Of a stretch of 53,060 nt of DNA, positions 8,963-16,530 are shown piece by piece. The translations under genes were made by a program, and so were the position numbers. The notes under the pieces were generated by a model that made no database searches, was not told the origin of the DNA, and saw only the letters and a program-made list of their open reading frames with translations. The DNA is from a virus: positions 1 through 53,060 of IMG/VR virus record IMGVR_UViG_3300010354_000122. One strand, 5' to 3'. The first letter of the stretch is position 1. Each line of letters begins with the position of its first letter.

Positions 8963-9652
8963 ATGACTGATAAATCTTATATTAGTAATGTAATTCGTGC
9001 GCGTGCTAAGAAAGCTGGCTCGCGTCTTTTTGCGTGTGATAATCTTTCTGAACATATTAAAGATGGTGAACTTGATAAGCTCGTTACAGAAGTGGAAGAC
9101 AAGTTCAGGGGTGTTCTCCAATCTCTAATCATTGATACTGACAACGATCCTAACTCTGCAGATACTGCTAAACGTTTAGCAAAGATGTATGTGTATGAAT
9201 TGCTTGAGGGTCGTTTCAGTCCCCCTCCTACTGTTACATCGTTTCCTAATGAAGGTTCTGAACGCTACGAAGGAATGCTTTGTGTGCGTGCTGAACTTGT
9301 TTCCATGTGTTCCCATCATCATCAACCAGTCAAGGGTGTAGCAATTATTGGTATTATTCCTACTGGTTATGTGATTGGCCTTTCTAAGTATGTTCGGATT
9401 GCTCAGTGGTGTGCTCGTCGTGGTACTCTCCAAGAAGAACTTTGTAACCAGATTGCAAGGGAGATCATGAAGGCAACTGATACCGAAAACGTTGGTGTGT
9501 ACATCCAAGCAACTCATGGTTGTATGGAGCATCGTGGTGTGATGGCTCACTCAAGTCTCACGCAGACTACGGTTGTTCATGGATTGTTCCATAACGATTC
9601 TGTTAAGTCTGAGTTCTTTAATAATGTCAAGATGCAGCTGAACAATGGGTGA
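8963..9652 (+). CDS. folE: GTP cyclohydrolase I (FolE)
   Basis: A 229-residue GTP cyclohydrolase I, giving dihydroneopterin triphosphate from GTP, the first step of deazaguanine (and folate) synthesis. Zinc and active-site motifs are complete: CSHHHQP at residues 116-122, GLSKYVRIAQWCARR at 139-153 and THGCMEHRG with Cys187. ATG 8963 is preferred over 8951 because GGAG sits six bases upstream of it. It has its own promoter and is followed, with an eight-base overlap, by genes that end in a DpdA-like transglycosylase. Confidence 0.95.
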   Translation: MTDKSYISNVIRARAKKAGSRLFACDNLSEHIKDGELDKLVTEVEDKFRGVLQSLIIDTDNDPNSADTAKRLAKMYVYELLEGRFSPPPTVTSFPNEGSERYEGMLCVRAELVSMCSHHHQPVKGVAIIGIIPTGYVIGLSKYVRIAQWCARRGTLQEELCNQIAREIMKATDTENVGVYIQATHGCMEHRGVMAHSSLTQTTVVHGLFHNDSVKSEFFNNVKMQLNNG

Positions 9653-10115
9653 GCGACTTACAAAACGGTGGACGAAAACAACTGAAGAGGCTTTTGGTCC
9701 TAGGGGCAAGCAAGGCCGCGATGCTGAATTGTTTTTAATGAAAGTGTTGTCAGAACAATTCAAGTGGGAAGTGTGTGACCAAGAAGCCGAACGTGAAGAC
9801 CAGATTAGTGGTGTTGATGTTGCATTTAAAGCTCCGACGTGGTCCAATTGGTATACAGCAGACGTAAAAGGTAATATTCAAGAAAACGGTCGCTTTTACG
9901 TCGACACTGATGTCAATGGGTGGCTGTTTGACTCTAGAAAGATATCACATAGAATTTGGCACGTCAATCCAAAGACAGGGTGGATGGTGTGGTATGATAG
10001 AAATGATATGAAAGAGCATGTAAAAAAGATTGGAAAGTTTAATCAGGGGTTACTTCCAATCAATACTTGGGATAAGCTTGATTTTATTACTAGACGTAAA
10101 GCAAAGGTTGATTAA
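9645..10115 (+). CDS. putative PD-(D/E)XK-fold protein
   Basis: A 156-residue protein without a firm family assignment. It has a nuclease-like arrangement: an N-terminal helix with EEAFGPRGKQGRDAELF, then ISGVDVAF near residues 54-61, and TADVKGN at about 72-78, matching the D...(D/E)xK spacing of restriction-type nucleases and resolvases. It overlaps folE by eight bases and precedes the T-fold protein and DpdA-like gene. It could act on DNA in modification or repair; this is inference from motif and context. Confidence 0.55.
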   Translation: MGERLTKRWTKTTEEAFGPRGKQGRDAELFLMKVLSEQFKWEVCDQEAEREDQISGVDVAFKAPTWSNWYTADVKGNIQENGRFYVDTDVNGWLFDSRKISHRIWHVNPKTGWMVWYDRNDMKEHVKKIGKFNQGLLPINTWDKLDFITRRKAKVD

Positions 10116-10489
10116 TGATGAAAAGTTTTATTTGGGTTACCTTTCAGAAAGAAGGCATTCATTGTTATCCGGATGCTGGAACCAATCCTAAGTTAAAGAC
10201 AGGCCAGTGGGATGACGTCAGCTTCCTTGCATCTCCCCACCGCCATGTGTTTCATTTTCGAGTTGAGCTCGAGGTATTTCATGATGATAGAGACATCGAG
10301 TTTATTCAGCTCAAGCGCTGGTTACAACGAGCATATGACACACAGGTATTATCGTTGGATTACAAGTCGTGTGAGATGATTGCAAGAGACTTATATGGTG
10401 TTATTGTAGCAAAGTATCCTGGTAGGATGTGTGTTATTGAGGTTTCAGAGGATGGCGAAAACGGGTGTAGACTTTATTTCGGAGAATAA
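10115..10489 (+). CDS. QueD-like T-fold protein, degenerate
   Basis: A 124-residue protein whose pattern resembles 6-carboxytetrahydropterin synthase. PHRHVFHFRVELEVF at residues 41-55 aligns with the QueD HGH-strand region, DIEFIQLKRWL at 60-70 with the IDFxxLK helix, SCEMIARDLYG at 85-95 with the second helix, and CVIEVSE with the final V-x-V-x-E strand. The catalytic Cys before the His motif and the Asp-His pair are missing. It starts inside the upstream stop (TAATG) and lies one base from the DpdA-like gene. Assignment rests on eye alignment only. Confidence 0.5.
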   Translation: MMKSFIWVTFQKEGIHCYPDAGTNPKLKTGQWDDVSFLASPHRHVFHFRVELEVFHDDRDIEFIQLKRWLQRAYDTQVLSLDYKSCEMIARDLYGVIVAKYPGRMCVIEVSEDGENGCRLYFGE

Positions 10490-10490
10490 T

Positions 10491-11396
10491 ATGGCTCGTG
10501 TATTTAATAATTTTTATGATCGTGAGTATGCCTTCAATGAACCAATCAAATTCTGTCACATTTCACCAACGAAGTATCTAAGGCATTTTGTTCACACCAA
10601 CGGAGCTCATCTTCTTCTTGCCCATTTAGTTGAGAATGATATTGACTATCGTGACTTCTATGCTAATCTACCAGATGACAAGTACAGGATTCTCGATAAC
10701 AGCGCTTTCGAAATGTTTAAGCAAGGTAGGGAGATGTACGACTCAAGTAAGCTAATTGAGATGGGCAAGTTGTGTAAGGCTGACTGTATTGTAATGAGTG
10801 ACTACCCAAAAGAGCCAGCAGAAAAAACTATTAACAAAGCCAAAGAGCTGATTCCTCAGTTTAAGGATGCTGGGTTCCAGACATTCTTTGTTCCTCAGAG
10901 CCGTGTTGGTCAGCTTGATGAATATCTTGATTGTTTTGAGTGGGCACTTAATAATGAAGAGATTGATGTGATTGGGGTATCCATCCTAGGCTGTCCTATT
11001 GCTCTCAATGTAGAAGAGACAACCTATTATGAGGGAAATAAGTCTGATAGTTACAAAATGCAACGGTTCCTTTCACGGTGGGAGGTGATGAGACAACTGG
11101 ATCAGCGCGAACTTCTCGATGGCAAGGCTATAAAGCGTTTTCATTTTCTCGGGATGACCGATGGTCCTAAAGAGATCTCTCTCATGAGAGATTACGGGTA
11201 CGATCAGTTTATCCATACGTGGGATTCAAGTGCTGCTATTTGGGCTGGTCTACACAACATTAGCTTTGACTCCTCCCCAACTGGTTTGAAGAGTGGTAAG
11301 TTTGAGAAGGAAGTTGATTTCAGTTTTGATAATGGGGATACTTTCAATTCAATTGTGTCGTACAATATTGACTACATCAACACACTAGTTAAATGA
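10491..11396 (+). CDS. dpdA: DpdA-like DNA deazaguanine transglycosylase
   Basis: A 301-residue protein resembling the phage branch of tRNA-guanine transglycosylases. DpdA enzymes exchange guanine in DNA for a 7-deazaguanine. Features include RILDNSAFEMF at residues 66-76 with the conserved Asp, a second Asp in VMSDYPKE (101-107), VPQSR, IGVSILGCP, and a late FLGMTDGPKEI segment typical of the TIM-barrel end. ATG 10491 has GGAG upstream; the longer frame from 10431 overlaps the previous gene and lacks an RBS. The context of FolE, QueE and QueD strongly supports a DNA-modification role. Confidence 0.72.
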   Translation: MARVFNNFYDREYAFNEPIKFCHISPTKYLRHFVHTNGAHLLLAHLVENDIDYRDFYANLPDDKYRILDNSAFEMFKQGREMYDSSKLIEMGKLCKADCIVMSDYPKEPAEKTINKAKELIPQFKDAGFQTFFVPQSRVGQLDEYLDCFEWALNNEEIDVIGVSILGCPIALNVEETTYYEGNKSDSYKMQRFLSRWEVMRQLDQRELLDGKAIKRFHFLGMTDGPKEISLMRDYGYDQFIHTWDSSAAIWAGLHNISFDSSPTGLKSGKFEKEVDFSFDNGDTFNSIVSYNIDYINTLVK

Positions 11397-11932
11397 GAAA
11401 GATTATAGCATTTACAGGAACCAAAGGCAGCGGTAAAGACACCGCTGCCATTCTACTTTGCAAACATTATAACAATTTTAAACAGGTTGCGTTTGCTGAT
11501 CCAATTAAAAAGTTTGTAATGTCGTTGTTTGACCTACCGACCGTAATTGATTATGATGTGTTCAAGCGAAGCACGATTCATTACAACTACACGCGTGTAA
11601 TGTCAGGCCGACATATTGTAAGAGAGATTGGTATGTTAATGCGTAACTATGATGTAGATCAGTTTACACGTTATGTGTCTAAACAATTTGATAACAATCG
11701 GGAAACCAACTTTGCTGTAACAGATTTGCGGTTTCTTAACGAAATTGAAATGCTAAAGAAGTATAATGCAACTGTTGTAGAAATTGTTAATCCTCGTACT
11801 CCGAGAGGGGATGATGGCCATATTACTGAGCAAGGAATAGATCCTCGGTTCATTGATCATAAGATATATAATGATAGTACGATTGAAGTTTTTGAGCAGA
11901 GATTGATTGAGTTGTATAAACAAATATTATGA
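11393..11932 (+). CDS. 1: deoxynucleoside monophosphate kinase
   Basis: A 179-residue P-loop kinase of the T4 gp1 (dNMP kinase) type, though shorter than T4 gp1 (241 residues). Walker A GTKGSGKDT is at residues 9-17; FADPIKKF and VTDLRFLNE are typical of the family, followed by RGDDGHITEQGID. It phosphorylates dNMPs for phage DNA synthesis, possibly including unusual ones. It overlaps the DpdA-like gene by four bases, so translation is coupled. Confidence 0.85.
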   Translation: MRKIIAFTGTKGSGKDTAAILLCKHYNNFKQVAFADPIKKFVMSLFDLPTVIDYDVFKRSTIHYNYTRVMSGRHIVREIGMLMRNYDVDQFTRYVSKQFDNNRETNFAVTDLRFLNEIEMLKKYNATVVEIVNPRTPRGDDGHITEQGIDPRFIDHKIYNDSTIEVFEQRLIELYKQIL

Positions 11933-11939
11933 GGTTATT

Positions 11940-12434
11940 ATGAAACACATTCTAGGTCCGAATTCCCGTTCCACTCTCACCAATGTTCTTGAAGGCGATT
12001 CCCAGCCAAACGCTGTAGACTTGCGTCTGGGAAAGGTTTTCAAGATTCACCCCAATCGTTTTGAACTAAGCAATGAAATTAAAAAGCATCGAGGCACTGC
12101 TGAGATTCAGCATGACCCTGAGGGTTGGTTTACTCTAGAGCCTGGACACTATGAAGTGGTGATGGAAAACATTGTCCATGTCGGTGAGAACGAGGCTGGG
12201 TGGGTAATTACAAGGTCAACGTTGAATCGCAACGGTGTGTTCTTGACATCGGGTCTCTATGACACAGGTTATCATGGAGTGATGGCTGCAGTAATGCACG
12301 TAACAATTGGACAGATTAGAGTTATGAGGGGTACAAGGATTGGTCAGTACATTAGCTTTGATGCAGAGGCGTTGCACAAATACGATGGTGACTATGGTAT
12401 TAACAAACAACACGACAAAAAGTACGGAGTATAA
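11940..12434 (+). CDS. dcd: dCTP deaminase / dUTPase family protein
   Basis: A 164-residue member of the dCTP deaminase-dUTPase superfamily. NAVDLRLGKVF at residues 24-34, RSTLNRNGVFLTSGLYDTGY at 92-111 and GTRIGQYISF at 131-140 match the Dcd order of motifs. It would help supply dUMP and keep dCTP and dUTP in balance. ATG 11940 is preferred to the upstream frame because GAGG lies just before it. It follows dNMP kinase, in keeping with a nucleotide-pool operon. Whether it deaminates or only hydrolyses is not settled. Confidence 0.82.
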   Translation: MKHILGPNSRSTLTNVLEGDSQPNAVDLRLGKVFKIHPNRFELSNEIKKHRGTAEIQHDPEGWFTLEPGHYEVVMENIVHVGENEAGWVITRSTLNRNGVFLTSGLYDTGYHGVMAAVMHVTIGQIRVMRGTRIGQYISFDAEALHKYDGDYGINKQHDKKYGV

Positions 12435-12436
12435 TT

Positions 12437-13285
12437 ATGCAAATACAAGTTTCCATTGATGAGCTGCGAAAGAATAAGCTATTCGTCGCAACACCTATGT
12501 ACGGAGGTCAGTGTGCTGGAATGTATACGCGCTCTATTGCTGATCTTGCAGCTATGTGTGCAAAGTATCAGATTCCTCTTCAGATCTACTATCTGTTTAA
12601 TGAATCGTTGATCACTCGGGCACGTAACTATTGCGTTGATGAGTTTATGCGTTCAGGTGCTACACATTTAATGTTCATTGATAGTGACATTGGATTCAAT
12701 CCTAACGATGTCCTGGCTCTCCTTGCTCTTGCTAAGGATGATAGTGATTATCATGTGATTGGCGGTCCGTATCCGAAGAAGTGTATCTCTTGGGAAAAGA
12801 TTAAGCAGGCTGTTGATAAGGGTGTTGCTGACGAAGATCCTAACGTCCTGGAGAAGTATGTTGGGGATTATGTGTTCAATCCTAAGTCTAGTCAGAGAGA
12901 GATTCCTCTCGGCCAACCAGTCCAGGTGATGGAGATTGGTACTGGATTCATGTTGGTACAGAGAAAGGTGTTTGAAGCTTACGAGAAGGCATATCCACAT
13001 CTGCATTACAAGCCTGACCACGTTCGCACAGAGCACTTCGATGGTAGTCGTGAAATCATGGCTTACTTCGATTGTATCATTGATCCGGAATCCAAGCGTT
13101 ACTTGTCTGAAGACTACAACTTCTGCTATCATGTGGATAAGATGGGGATGAAGGTATGGTTCTGTCCGTGGATGCAGCTTAAGCACGTTGGCTCTTATAT
13201 CTTCGGGGGAAGCTTGGCTGACCTTGCACAGATTGGTGCTTCAGCTACTGCTGATCCTTCGAAGATTAAGAAGAAAGGAAAATAA
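12437..13285 (+). CDS. GT-A type glycosyltransferase
   Basis: A 282-residue glycosyltransferase-like protein. The N-terminal strand LFVATPMYGG, NESLITRARNYCVDEFM and FIDSDIGF with a DSD metal motif at residues 82-84 are typical of the GT-A fold. YLSEDYNFCYHV near the C-terminus is the usual acceptor-side Asp region. The substrate is unknown. Its position between nucleotide-pool genes and the sliding clamp makes a DNA-base or surface-sugar role possible, but nothing here decides between them. Confidence 0.78.
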   Translation: MQIQVSIDELRKNKLFVATPMYGGQCAGMYTRSIADLAAMCAKYQIPLQIYYLFNESLITRARNYCVDEFMRSGATHLMFIDSDIGFNPNDVLALLALAKDDSDYHVIGGPYPKKCISWEKIKQAVDKGVADEDPNVLEKYVGDYVFNPKSSQREIPLGQPVQVMEIGTGFMLVQRKVFEAYEKAYPHLHYKPDHVRTEHFDGSREIMAYFDCIIDPESKRYLSEDYNFCYHVDKMGMKVWFCPWMQLKHVGSYIFGGSLADLAQIGASATADPSKIKKKGK

Positions 13286-13944
13286 TGAAACTCTCGCCGA
13301 GGACGATGCAACTTCTAAAAAACTTTGCATCGATCAACCAATCTATCTTGTTTCGTCAGGGAGATGTCCTTGCTACAATATCTCCAGGCAAAACTGTTCT
13401 TGCAAAAGCAAAGATAGCAGAAACGTTTGAACGCGAATTTGCTATTTTTGACTTAGCAAGGTTTATTGGTGTGATGTCGTTGTTCAATGAGCCTGCTATT
13501 GTCACGCATGAGAAGTATTGTGAGATTAAAGATGATAAGCAGAAGCTCCACTACACGTATACTGATCCTTCTATGATTGTTGTTGCTCCTGAAAAGGAAG
13601 TAAAGATTGAGCAACCTGAGATTGAGTTTACATTAACAAGTGATACGTTCAGTCGAATGATGAAAGCGGTCGCTGTGTTACAGACAGCAGAGCTTGCTGT
13701 TGTTGGTAATGGTCAGAACATTTCTCTGCAAACGTTTGACTCAAAGAACTCAACCAGCGACAACTTTAGTATTGTGGTTGGTACGACAGCTCACACGTTC
13801 GAGATGATCTTCAAAGTTGACAACCTCAAGCTACTGGCTGGTGATTATGAAGTAAAGATGACAAAAAAGAAGTTTGGACATTTTAAAGGTAATGATGTAG
13901 AATATTGGATCACTGCAGAAGTAAATTCAACATTTAGCGAGTAA
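13285..13944 (+). CDS. 45: gp45 sliding clamp
   Basis: A 219-residue clamp homologous to T4 gp45 (228 residues). It opens with KLSPRTMQLLKNFASINQS, the usual gp45 start, and continues with two beta-rich repeats and an SRMMKAVAVL helix in the second half. The trimeric ring tethers DNA polymerase to DNA and, in T4, also activates late transcription together with gp55 and gp33. It begins within the stop of the glycosyltransferase gene and is followed by the clamp-loader genes. Confidence 0.94.
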   Translation: MKLSPRTMQLLKNFASINQSILFRQGDVLATISPGKTVLAKAKIAETFEREFAIFDLARFIGVMSLFNEPAIVTHEKYCEIKDDKQKLHYTYTDPSMIVVAPEKEVKIEQPEIEFTLTSDTFSRMMKAVAVLQTAELAVVGNGQNISLQTFDSKNSTSDNFSIVVGTTAHTFEMIFKVDNLKLLAGDYEVKMTKKKFGHFKGNDVEYWITAEVNSTFSE

Positions 13945-13951
13945 TTATATT

Positions 13952-14896
13952 ATGAGTATTGGTGAGGATTTTCTTTGGACGGAGAAATACCGACCGAAAG
14001 ATATTGAGCATTGTATTCTTCCCTCGGATCTTAAAAAGACATTTCAACAATTCGTTGACGATAAAAACGTACCTAATCTGTTGTTAAGTGGTAGGGCCGG
14101 TGTTGGTAAAACAACTGTAGCTCGTGCAATCCTTGAGCAGTTGGATTGCGACTATATGATCATCAACGGTTCGTTGAACGGAAACATTGACACATTAAGA
14201 AATGAGATTCATTCGTTTGCTTCTGCCGTTTCATTTTCCGGTGGTCGCAAGTATGTAATTCTTGATGAGGCTGATTATCTTAATGCCAACTCTACACAGC
14301 CTGCTCTTCGTAACTTCATGGAGCAATACTCCAAGAACTGCGGTTTCATTCTAACTTGTAACTTCAAGAATAAGATTATCGATCCGCTACACTCTCGTTG
14401 TAGTGTGATTGACTTCAAGATCGACAATAAAGAAAAGCCAAAGCTGGCCGCCGATTTCTTCAAGCGTGTTATTTCGATTCTTGATAGTGAAAATGTTAAG
14501 CACGATAAAGCAGCCGTTGCAGAAGTAATTAAGAAGTTCTTTCCCGACTGGCGTAGAGTACTGAATGAGTTGCAAAGGTACAGTGCTACAGGTAGTATTG
14601 ATAGTGGAATCCTTGCTAATCATGCTGAGACTACGATCAAAGAGCTTGTTGGATTTATGAAGGAAAAGAACTTCACAAACGTTCGTAAATGGGTAGCAGA
14701 ACACAGTGATGTCGAGTCTGCTGTATTGTTTCGTCAATTCTACGATAATGCTACTCAATACTTAAAAGCTGGATCTATTCCAATGCTTGTTTTGTTGATT
14801 GGAGAATATCAGTACAAAGCAGCATTTGTTGCGGATCCAGAAATTAATCTTGCTGCATTTTGTGTCAATTGTATGACAGAGCTGGAATTTGCATGA
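13952..14896 (+). CDS. 44: gp44 clamp loader large subunit
   Basis: A 314-residue AAA+ ATPase matching T4 gp44 (319 residues). Walker A GRAGVGKT is at residues 47-54, the DEAD-type Walker B at 105-108 and the SRC arginine-finger motif at 148-150. Four gp44 and one gp62 load the gp45 ring at primer ends. The stop overlaps the gp62 start by four bases. Confidence 0.96.
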   Translation: MSIGEDFLWTEKYRPKDIEHCILPSDLKKTFQQFVDDKNVPNLLLSGRAGVGKTTVARAILEQLDCDYMIINGSLNGNIDTLRNEIHSFASAVSFSGGRKYVILDEADYLNANSTQPALRNFMEQYSKNCGFILTCNFKNKIIDPLHSRCSVIDFKIDNKEKPKLAADFFKRVISILDSENVKHDKAAVAEVIKKFFPDWRRVLNELQRYSATGSIDSGILANHAETTIKELVGFMKEKNFTNVRKWVAEHSDVESAVLFRQFYDNATQYLKAGSIPMLVLLIGEYQYKAAFVADPEINLAAFCVNCMTELEFA

Positions 14897-15306
14897 ATCC
14901 GTTCGATTTCGTTAACTCCATCAGCCTTACCAAGAAAGACATGATGACCAATACGGAAAACGACGACCTTGCTGAAAAGAGTTACGTTCCGTTTATTGTT
15001 AACAAGTCTTTGTCGTATTTTGCTGATACATTGCTGTATGCTAACGAAATCAATGCGTTATCTAGTATTGATAACAAACTCCAATATCATTTTCTTCTAA
15101 ATAGTGTCAGGCCTTCAAAGCGATTTGCAAAATGGGCTAAAAAGCACGATAGCGAAGATATGGAGAATGTTAAGGCATTTTATCATCTTAACAATGAAAA
15201 GGCACAACAAGCCCTAACCTTGCTATCACGTGAACAACTTGATGTGATAAAACAAAAATTACAAAAAGGTGGGGAAATAAATGGGAACAGTAGAAAACAT
15301 GGTTGA
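14893..15306 (+). CDS. 62: gp62 clamp loader small subunit
   Basis: A 137-residue protein in the gp62 position between gp44 and RegA. It opens with NPFDFVNSISLTKKDMM and contains YVPFIVNKSLSYF and an ADTLLYANE-LNALSSIDNKLQYHFLL-type segment, the usual start of this subunit in T4-like phages. T4 gp62 is 187 residues, so this copy is short. The ATG at 14893 overlaps the gp44 stop; the longer frame from 14860 would lie inside gp44. Confidence 0.9.
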   Translation: MNPFDFVNSISLTKKDMMTNTENDDLAEKSYVPFIVNKSLSYFADTLLYANEINALSSIDNKLQYHFLLNSVRPSKRFAKWAKKHDSEDMENVKAFYHLNNEKAQQALTLLSREQLDVIKQKLQKGGEINGNSRKHG

Positions 15307-15685
15307 GGTGCTTTTAAAGGAACAAGATGATTTCTTGAAGATCAAAGAAACGCTAACACGGATTGGCGTTGCTTCAAGGAAAGACAGGAAGTTGTTCCAA
15401 TCGTGCCATATCCTTCACAAGCAAGGAAAGTACTATATTGTTCATTTTAAAGAACTTTTTATGCTTGATGGCAAGCCATCAAACTTTTCTGATGATGACA
15501 AAGCAAGAAGAAACACAATTGTTGATTTACTAAAGCAGTGGGGACTAATTACTGTTTGTAATCCTGACATGATCAAAGATCCTGTTGCATTGCTGAGTCA
15601 AATAAAAGTGTTGTCGTACAAAGAAAAAGATGAGTGGGAACTTGTAACAAAGTATAACATTGGCAAGAAAAACTACCAAAGATAG
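15281..15685 (+). CDS. regA: RegA translational repressor
   Basis: A 134-residue RegA homologue (T4: 122 residues), an RNA-binding protein that blocks translation of many early messages by covering their start regions. DDFLKIKETLTRIGVASRKD and FQSCHILHKQGKYYIVHFKE align closely with T4 RegA. The N-terminus is uncertain: ATG 15281 has GGTGGGG upstream, while ATG 15299 would give an N-terminus more like T4 RegA (MVEVLLKEQDDF). It overlaps the gp62 end by 26 bases and precedes a small membrane-protein gene. Confidence 0.94.
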   Translation: MGTVENMVEVLLKEQDDFLKIKETLTRIGVASRKDRKLFQSCHILHKQGKYYIVHFKELFMLDGKPSNFSDDDKARRNTIVDLLKQWGLITVCNPDMIKDPVALLSQIKVLSYKEKDEWELVTKYNIGKKNYQR

Positions 15686-15694
15686 GAGAATGCT

Positions 15695-15805
15695 ATGTTT
15701 ACACTAACAGTCGGATTCATCGTAGGTCTACTAGTTGGTTGGAATGTACCACAACCAGGTTTTATCAAGAGCCTCGTTGATAAGGTTAAATCGAAGTTTT
15801 CCTAA
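15695..15805 (+). CDS. small membrane protein
   Basis: A 36-residue open frame too short for most gene callers, with AGGAGA six bases upstream of its ATG. It starts with a single hydrophobic helix (LTVGFIVGLLVGWNV) followed by a short basic amphipathic tail containing KVKSK. Similar tiny membrane proteins occur beside the replication genes of other marine T4-like phages. Function unknown. Confidence 0.7.
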   Translation: MFTLTVGFIVGLLVGWNVPQPGFIKSLVDKVKSKFS

Positions 15806-15820
15806 TTTACTTACTATATT

Positions 15821-16264
15821 ATGAAGTGGGATAAGCGTTTTTTAGATTTAGCATGTTTAGTGTCAGGATGGTCAAAAGACCCAGCAACCAAGGTTGGTGC
15901 TGTAATTGTCAATGAGCGTAAGCAGATTCTTGGCATAGGTTTTAACGGTTTTCCTCGTGGTGTAGAAGACAAACCAGAGCTCTATGCCAACAGAGAAATA
16001 AAGCTTCTCTACGTTTCTCATGCTGAGCGCAATGCTCTTGACAATTGTCTTGTTGACTTATTTTCTCAAAACGCTACAATATACTGTACGTTGTTTCCAT
16101 GCCCCGATTGTGCAAAGGGCATTATTCAACGCGGTATAAAGCGTCTAGTTTCGTTTTATCCCGATTCTGACCGCCATAGGCCAGAGATATCCACAGACAT
16201 GTTTAAACAGGCTGGTATTGAGGTTATACTGTATCCTGGAGGATATAATCATGGAACAAATTAA
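15821..16264 (+). CDS. cd: dCMP deaminase
   Basis: A 147-residue zinc-dependent deaminase that makes dUMP from dCMP. HAERNALDN (HAE at residues 67-69) and PCPDC at 93-97 supply the zinc ligands and catalytic Glu. The length is that of bacterial ComEB-type enzymes and shorter than T4 cd (193 residues). It lies between RegA and Hsp20, separate from the other pool enzymes at 11.4-12.4 kb. The last 14 bases overlap the next small gene. Confidence 0.93.
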   Translation: MKWDKRFLDLACLVSGWSKDPATKVGAVIVNERKQILGIGFNGFPRGVEDKPELYANREIKLLYVSHAERNALDNCLVDLFSQNATIYCTLFPCPDCAKGIIQRGIKRLVSFYPDSDRHRPEISTDMFKQAGIEVILYPGGYNHGTN

Positions 16265-16463
16265 ATGCATGCGTGATGATGGTTCTGTATTTGCTATTAT
16301 TGAGACATATGTGGAAGATGATGGCAAACGATTTATACGGCTGAATGTAGTTGAGGATAGTGACTGGTTGTACATCGATGATATGCAATCCCTAGCCATG
16401 CAACTAAACACAGCTGTTCTGAAATTATATTATCGAGATGACAAAAATCTAGTTAAATCTTGA
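16251..16463 (+). CDS. hypothetical protein
   Basis: A 70-residue acidic protein with no recognised domain. ATG 16251 is preceded by GGAGGA at a good distance; the in-frame ATG at 16218 lies deeper in the deaminase gene and lacks an RBS. Residues alternate in a beta-strand pattern (VFAIIETYVEDDGKRFIRLN). It ends immediately before a terminator. Confidence 0.68.
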   Translation: MEQIKCMRDDGSVFAIIETYVEDDGKRFIRLNVVEDSDWLYIDDMQSLAMQLNTAVLKLYYRDDKNLVKS

Positions 16464-16472
16464 TAAATATAA

Positions 16473-16503
16473 TATGCAACGCCCATATGGGGTTGCATTT
16501 TTA
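16473..16503 (+). terminator. intrinsic terminator
   Basis: ATGCAACGCCC and GGGGTTGCAT form a stem with a short ATAT loop, followed by five T. It closes the gp45-to-deaminase transcription unit ahead of Hsp20. GATAAATA lies just upstream at 16462-16469 but overlaps the previous stop codon. Confidence 0.75.
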
Positions 16504-16530
16504 ACTTAACCTGCCTAAAAGGAGGCTATT

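Noticed and set aside
9176-9550. Minus-strand open frame inside folE
   Set aside because: It lies within a fully recognised enzyme gene and has no RBS or recognisable motif.
10431-10490. Upstream start for the DpdA-like gene
   Set aside because: The extra 20 residues lie in another gene and have no RBS; ATG 10491 has GGAG upstream.
12668-13186. Long open frame on the minus strand
   Set aside because: It lies wholly inside the glycosyltransferase gene and is a shadow of it. No minus-strand gene in the window has independent support.
16462-16469. GATAAATA as a late promoter for hsp20
   Set aside because: It overlaps a stop codon and is followed at once by a terminator hairpin, so transcripts from it would probably stop before hsp20.
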